A stretch of 64,000 nucleotides of DNA, taken from positions 26,740,300 through 26,804,299 of the forward strand of contig NC_084808.1 of the NCBI RefSeq assembly GCF_963583255.1, given 5' to 3'. The notes beneath the pieces are model-generated. The model saw nothing but the letters and a program-made list of their open reading frames with translations, had not been told where the DNA came from and ran no database searches. A program made the position numbers and the translations under genes. Shown piece by piece: positions 58,488-64,000 of the stretch. Origin of the DNA: Pyrus communis. Lineage: Eukaryota > Streptophyta > Magnoliopsida > Rosales > Rosaceae. Numbering within the stretch: the first letter of the stretch is position 1; every line of letters starts with the position of its first letter.

Positions 58488-59291
58488 ATGGAAGATGTAC
58501 TGACTGAGATTCCGCCACCATCGAGGTTCTTCCAGGAAGATCTCAACAACTTCACACCTCCGTCGCCGCCCCTTCCCTCTCCCTTCCTCTTGTTCTCTCA
58601 AAACCCTGACGGAGCGGCGGCAGAGTTCCCTATCCGCCCCTCTCTTCTCATCGTCGCCCTATCCTCCCCATCCCTTCACCTCTTCCACAGCGTCTCCTCC
58701 AAATCCCTAATCGGAACCCTAATCCTCCCGGAAACCCCCTTCTCCGGCAACTCAATCGACCCCTCTCTCACAGACAAGTCCTGCAACATCTACTCCCTCC
58801 CAAACCCCCGAAACCCTGAATCCCCAACCCTTCTCGTCTCCTTCCAGTGCCCAATCGCCGCCGAGAGATGCCACGCCGTGGCCAAGCTGCTCACTTCTCA
58901 TCAGATCGTCCCCCAGAGGGTCCTGATTCTCGACTCGGTCCAGACCCTGAACTTCCGCGGTAAGCTCTCGAGGGACGAGGCGGCGGCGTTCAAGCTGGAG
59001 ACCACCGCGGAAAGAAAGGCGCCGTCTTTGAAGCTGGAGTATTTCCCGTCGGGCAGCGTCGTGGATGGGCTGGGGGCGGCGCTGTTGGCCGCGTGCGAAA
59101 TCAAGAACATCAGGGCGGCGCTCTGCATGACATGGCCGCAATTCGGAGCTCCGGTGCTGTCCCTGATCAGGTCCCACATCTTCCGTGCCCTTGATTTGGA
59201 ATTGAGCATTGATTCTGGTTGCGGGGATTATGTGATTCTAGGGCAAGATAAGGATCACCATCATCCTTCTGATTCTGATTTGTATACTTGA
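58488..59291 (+). CDS. Proteasome assembly chaperone 1-like protein (PAC1)
   Basis: PAC1 pairs with PAC2 to help build the alpha ring of the 20S proteasome. The frame is intronless, 267 residues, from an ATG in good context (GCCATGGA). A proline-rich N-terminal part (residues 9-40) leads into the PAC1-like core: RPSLLIVALSSPSLHLFHSV, QRVLILDSVQTLNFRGKLS, VDGLGAALLAACEIKNIRAA and ALCMTWPQFGAP near 200-230. It ends in a His/Asp/Ser-rich tail. The coding part is much more GC-rich than the flanks. The family call rests on overall resemblance to plant PAC1-like proteins, not on a catalytic motif. Confidence 0.8.
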   Translation: MEDVLTEIPPPSRFFQEDLNNFTPPSPPLPSPFLLFSQNPDGAAAEFPIRPSLLIVALSSPSLHLFHSVSSKSLIGTLILPETPFSGNSIDPSLTDKSCNIYSLPNPRNPESPTLLVSFQCPIAAERCHAVAKLLTSHQIVPQRVLILDSVQTLNFRGKLSRDEAAAFKLETTAERKAPSLKLEYFPSGSVVDGLGAALLAACEIKNIRAALCMTWPQFGAPVLSLIRSHIFRALDLELSIDSGCGDYVILGQDKDHHHPSDSDLYT

Positions 59292-60851
59292 CATGTTTCT
59301 AGGTTCGTAGAAATTCTGAATTTTCTGCAATGTTGTTGTATTGGTCATTCGAATTTCGTTTTTCTGATATATGGATTTGATAAGATTTAAAAGAGAATTA
59401 AGGGATTGAAATAAATAAAACTGTGCGAGACGAGAAAATTAGTGTGTAGAAATCATTTCGGGGGAGCTCAAATTTGCCAACAGCTTCCCAAATCTTGTCA
59501 ATGAGGTAATCCAACTATTCAAGCCTTGCTTTGTTTGCCTTCTGCATGTTTGTTGCTTAAGGGTTAAGAGATTGTTTGGAAGCGCTTTTAAATGACTGAA
59601 AGTGCTTTTAACATAAATAATTTTGGATTCTAAAAGTTTTTAAAGTTATATGCTTCGTGCAGAAAGAACTTTGAATGTTTTTTCAGAATTTACTTGTATT
59701 TTTACTAAGAGTTGATTCTAAAATCATTTTTAGTAGAAGCGCGGTCAATCATTTTAAAATCACTCACAAACGAGCTCAAGTACTAAGATTAATTAACTTA
59801 TTGAATGTTGATATTTGAGTACAATTTTGGAGAGAGACTTCTCTATAAACGGTGGCATCGCAGACAAATAACACGAGATGATGCGATATGATATGAGAAA
59901 CTTTTTGGGTCTGACAATTCGACCCTCCTCATCCATCAGCCCAAAACACGCACAAAAGATTTCATGCATTCGGGTCTACCAAAATGAGCTCGTGTGGACC
60001 CTAATGCAAAGGATTCTTTTGTGTATGTGTCTTGGACGAACGGTGAAGTGACATAGACAAGCAAACACAAGGATATCTCCTCCAAAACGCATCGGTTTGA
60101 TCGGTTTATTGTATTTTAACACGTGAAAGGTGAGACAAATCATATATTAATCATGCACTTAATCACATATATTAAGAAATAATCGAGAGAATGCATTCTT
60201 GTGTGTAAAGAAACATTAACAAGGATGGCGTGCAACTCGATCACTAATCCGAGTTCTTTGCCCGAACAAATTGAAATCCGATTTTTCCAACCAAACATTA
60301 CTACAAAAAGATGAATAATTAAGACAAGAGTACATACTTCACCGTTTAACCTAATCCACCTATGAACAAGTCCACGCCATATTCGAACTTTTTGTACAAC
60401 AGATTTACATGCTGGACCTTTTTCTTTTTCCAGAAGATAGTGAGCAAGAAGCCTCAACCAGTAACAAAACTTTTATGACATGGATACACTGCAGTAGCGT
60501 CCCATATTAAAAAGATATGTGTAATTTTTTCCATGTAGAATTGTACTATTAGCATAGGATGTCACGATAACAGTTAACCAGTGTTATGTGAGTTGATCCC
60601 CTCAAGCGGTCTGATTACTGTTAAATCAAGAGTTATGTAAAAGGTAAAAGGGTAAACGTTAGCTGTCATTAGGCATTGTTTGTTGTAAAAAGCATACGTC
60701 TTTTTAATTCTTTTGCTTGGAACTCCTGGTCCGAGAAAAACCCACCAACCGGGCCAAATAGTAGTTGCATCCAAAATTGACTCGTCTTTGTCCCAAATAC
60801 TCAAACTCCCCAAGTAAATTGCTATGCAGACATTTTCATGCACTTTTCACT
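59292..60851. other. Intergenic, no supported gene
   Basis: A family M3 MITE lies at 59565-59785. The frames at 60140-60457 and 60574-60843 (minus) show no family features. Confidence 0.6.
59565..59785. repeat. Palindromic MITE, family M3 (copy 3)
   Basis: TTGTTTGGAAGCGCTTTTAA...AAAGTGCTTTTAACATAAAT at the left and GTAGAAGCGC...AAATCACTCACAAACGAGCTC at the right form imperfect inverted ends. Confidence 0.6.
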
Positions 60852-60860
60852 TATATATAT
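60852..60860 (+). promoter_or_regulatory. TATA box of the peroxidase gene
   Basis: TATATATAT followed by CTCTCTC lies about 75 bp before the start codon. Confidence 0.6.
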
Positions 60861-60929
60861 CTCTCTCAGTCCCAACCATCTCTCCCACTCTTACCAATCC
60901 TCCAAGAAAACCCTCGATCGCAACCGAAA

Positions 60930-62473
60930 ATGGCTCCTTCCCTTGGCTTCCGACCCTTCGTTGTGCAACTTTTGCTGCTAGTTTTCTCCGTTTTGAGCAC
61001 TGGCTTGCGCGCAGGTGACCCTCCGTTAACGTTGGACTACTACAAATCTGCGTGTCCGACTGTGTTTGACATTGTGAAGAAAGAAATGGAATGTTCTGTG
61101 CTCTCTGATCCTCGTAACGCTGCCTTGGTAGTTCGGTTGCATTTCCACGACTGTTTTGTTCAGGTTCCCATTGTTTATAGTTTCAAGTTTTTGTAGAATT
61201 CTTAAAATTTAAGAGAATCCCATTTGAGCTCTTGGATCGTGTAAACAGGGATGTGATGGATCGGTTTTGCTAGAGGACACAATCGACCTGACAGGGGAGA
61301 AGAAAGCTTTGCCCAACATACACTCTTTAAAAGGTTTCAGAATTGTTGACAGAATCAAGAACCAGCTCGAATCAGAATGCCCAGGAGTCGTTTCATGCGC
61401 TGATCTTCTCACTATTGCTGCAAGAGATGCTGTGATTCTGGTACAAATTAGAATACAAACCTCTCACATGTATGTCTGTAAAGTTTTCTTCAAAAGCGGG
61501 GTTCTTACCCTTTCATTCATTGTTCTCGTCTGGTAGCCTGGATTATTCAAACTTGTTACAAGGGGTGAACATACCGCCTTGACCGACTGACTCACTATCT
61601 AACCCACATCTGCTTCTTTCATTATTTTTTACTTTGTAAGTTGGCGAACACAGTACCTGCCCTAACCCACACTTGCTTCGTTATTGTTTTATTTTAACTT
61701 TGCAGGTTGGTGGACCTTATTGGGACGTTCCTCTAGGAAGAAAAGATTCCATAACTGCTAGCCCTGAACTTGCAGAGGCTAACATTCCTACTGCAAATGA
61801 AGGCCTTCTGAAAATCATCTCCAAATTTCTTTACCAAGGCTTATCAGTCACAGATATGGTGGCTCTTTCAGGTACTCGAAAAACAAAACCAAATTTTATT
61901 GTATGTTAACGTCACATGTAACCTTCCTCTCACACATAAGCCGGACTTGAATGCATGTGACCATCACACCCGTAAACAGTTCAAAACACATGTATATGCG
62001 CACAGGCGATTGATGCTAGCTAAACTTTTCTCAATATATACATATCAGGAGCTCACACAATTGGCATGGCGCGGTGTGAGAACGTAAGAGAAAGGATTTA
62101 TAGCGGCGAATTCGAAGCAAGTTCAGGATTCAATCCGTCGTCCCAGTCGCACCTCAGCGACCTGAGATCGACGTGCCCACTAGTTGGTGGGGACAATAAC
62201 GTAACCGCCATGGATTACGTGACTCCCGAACTCTTTGATAATTCTTTCTATCAACTGCTGCTGAAAGGGGAGGGAGTGCTAAACTCAGATCAGGAAATGT
62301 ACTCTAGTTTGTTGGGGATCGAAACGGGGGAGATTGTGAAGAAGTATGCAGCTGATCCAATTGCTTTCTTCGAGCAGTTTTCGGAGTCGATGGTGAAGTT
62401 GGGAAATATTGTTAACGATGAAAGCTTTGAGAATGGAGAAGTGAGAAAAAATTGCAGGTTTGTCAACACTTGA
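60930..62473 (+). CDS. Class III secretory peroxidase (peroxidase 11-like), four exons
   Basis: Class III peroxidases are secreted haem enzymes acting in cell-wall cross-linking, lignification and reactive-oxygen metabolism. Exons 60930-61163, 61249-61440, 61706-61871 and 62049-62473 join in frame to 338 residues, the usual three-intron layout. The signal peptide covers about residues 1-28 ([15 protein letters not shown]). The distal site [10 protein letters not shown] has Arg69 and His73, followed by GCDGSVLL (calcium site, Cys80). [15 protein letters not shown] and VPLGRKDS follow. The proximal haem ligand is His200 in [11 protein letters not shown], and the end is [10 protein letters not shown]. 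The frame is open further upstream, but MAPSLGF gives the signal peptide directly. The closest relative in memory is Arabidopsis PRX11. It looks intact. Confidence 0.95.
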
Positions 62474-64000
62474 GAGATGCAAAAAATGCTGCAACCAGTC
62501 CTCACGAGAGAAGCTTCATTTGGAAAACCATATTTTGTTATAATTATACCAAGAAATGATCACAAATTTAAATGTTAATTTATGTTTTAAAGTTAATGAA
62601 ATAAGAATGTTTTATATCCTCGTTCATAATACCTTGTGCAAAGTGAAAGATTGAAAGAGATTACAAAACAATACTCCTTGCACGGCTGGCCGAAAATTTT
62701 GAGTTTGATTCACTCACACGATGAGCTGAATGCTTTTGAGTCTTAATATATGGATCTAATGAGTTTAATTCTTATGTGATCATATCTATTAAACTCGCTT
62801 CACAACACCAACAACATTTTGAGTCAAACTCGAATAGTTTGACTTTTAATTGATTTTTAATTGTGATTTTCATTCATCGTTCTTTCTTTGATTCGTTAGT
62901 TATAAATAAAGAGTTGTGTGTAAAAAAAAAAAAAAAACGTTCAGATCACTTTCTAGCATGGATCACGAGTCACGACATGCTTAATCCAGCAAGCAAAGCT
63001 AGGTCGGCTGCTATCATGGGCCTCTACGAACTTTAACTGAGACTGAATAGGCCGAATTTGGTTCACCAGAAAAGGAAAATAGATAGCACTTTTTAGTGAT
63101 TAATATTTAATGATTAAAAGCAAATTATATCGACCCCAATTAAGTTGGAATTAAATGCAATATAAGGATCCCAATAAATCAGCCAGAAATCTATGTATTG
63201 CCGTTGGAGGAGAATTTATAGACCAGATTAAAGGAAAATTGAATTAATAATGCAATGAAATGACTACATTGTTTATGTTAGGTATTTACTTAAACATGTG
63301 CATATATAAGGCTATGTTAGTACGTAATAGTAAGTACATAAACACACGGCACGTCCTAGGTTCATATTCTATAGGGTACATCCTAAGTTTAATTTATGGC
63401 GCTAGTGAATCATACAATTGTGGCTAAGTAGAGGTTAAAATGCTTCTATAAATCTTTTCGACCCACACAATGCCCTTTCAACTTTCAATTTTGATTGTGG
63501 AGAGAGAGAGAGTGGAAGCTGGGAAGTTGGTGCAGGGATTTAGTTTCTTAATTTGTTCTTGAATTCTTTCAACTTTTTAATTTTCTTTTCTTCTAATCAA
63601 GATGGATCAAATTTACTAAATTGTCCTCATATTAGTTCATGTACTTGGCATCATGAGTTGAGTTAATGACAATATGGATGGTAACTGACTGAGGTGATAC
63701 ATTTGCACCAACCATGAAATTATGGTGGTATATTCTCAAAACATAAAGTTTGGGTAGTAATTGCGCACAAATTTACTAGTTCAAGTGGTACTTGTACAAA
63801 ATGGAGTAATTATCTTCCCTCTCTTCTCCCTCCTCTCCTCTCCCTCATCTCCTCCCTCTTATTTAAACAGTCACGATTAAGTCATGTCAACATTTTATAT
63901 TAATTTTTTTATTAAAAAAATAAAAATAAAAAACATGAGAGATGGAGAAGAAAAGAGCAGGAGAGAATCATATTCCGTACAAAATCCGCAAAACAAAATT
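62474..64000. other. 3' flank of the peroxidase gene, no further gene seen
   Basis: It is AT-rich and carries a poly(A) run at 62923-62937, a GAGAGAGAGAG at 63501 and the family M1 MITE at 63805-63975. Confidence 0.6.
63805..63975. repeat. Short MITE, family M1 (copy 4 of 4)
   Basis: A pyrimidine tract, CTCTTATTTAAACAGTCACG, TTAAGTCATGTCAACATTTT, ATATTAATTTTTTT and a purine-rich end with GGAGAGAATC match the other three copies. Confidence 0.6.

Noticed and set aside
58752..59177. Minus-strand frame of 141 codons opposite PAC1
   Set aside because: It is a shadow of the GC-rich PAC1 frame and has no independent features.
60140..60843. Minus-strand frames of 105 and 89 codons upstream of the peroxidase
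   Set aside because: They have no signal, domain or splice support and AT-rich random-looking composition.
1..64000. CRISPR arrays, bacterial operons, integrated virus genes
   Set aside because: No regular spacer arrays, no Shine-Dalgarno-led gene strings and no viral replicase or capsid-like frames were seen; gene structure is that of a plant nuclear genome.

Overview
This is a plant nuclear window: split genes with GT-AG introns, AT-rich spacers, TATA boxes, LTR retrotransposons, MITEs and SINEs. A Cassandra element with a 5S-rRNA-like LTR domain, and the look of the other repeats, suggest a woody rosid, most likely Rosaceae (apple/pear-like). That assignment is inference; no search was run.

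Layout. Positions 1-8,300 are repeats: a tandem array of a roughly 1.1-1.2 kb AT-rich compound unit, broken by a 2,350-bp solo LTR with a perfect target-site duplication (TSD) and a 603-bp hAT-like MITE, then a 216-bp solo LTR. Positions 8,490-17,520 are a graveyard of three decayed genes: a cysteine-rich peptide gene; an internally deleted PHYLLO (menaquinone/phylloquinone) gene with a young copia-type element inside a coding exon; and a ZIP metal transporter cut by a solo LTR. Positions 17,520-30,700 hold no supported gene but several elements, including a 1,029-bp foldback element with a 9-bp TSD and an intact Cassandra TRIM.

From about 30.7 kb the window becomes gene-rich: a group S bZIP factor (+), a phytosulfokine precursor (-, two short exons), plastid chaperonin Cpn60 beta-4 (+, 14 exons), a 51-residue membrane peptide (+), a plastid GNAT acetyltransferase (-), a SOB FIVE-LIKE protein (-), a LAG1-type ceramide synthase (+), a PAC1-like proteasome assembly chaperone (+) and a class III peroxidase (+). 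A 2,230-bp solo LTR lies between the acetyltransferase and SOFL genes. A possible CLE-like peptide ORF lies between bZIP and PSK.

The intact genes are not one pathway. Their order matters instead: as I recall them, Arabidopsis relatives form two small clusters (LOH3-PSK1-bZIP58 and SOFL1-GNAT-CPN60B4), so the window looks like an unfractionated ancestral block. All exon borders were set by eye from splice consensus, frame continuity and family similarity from memory.
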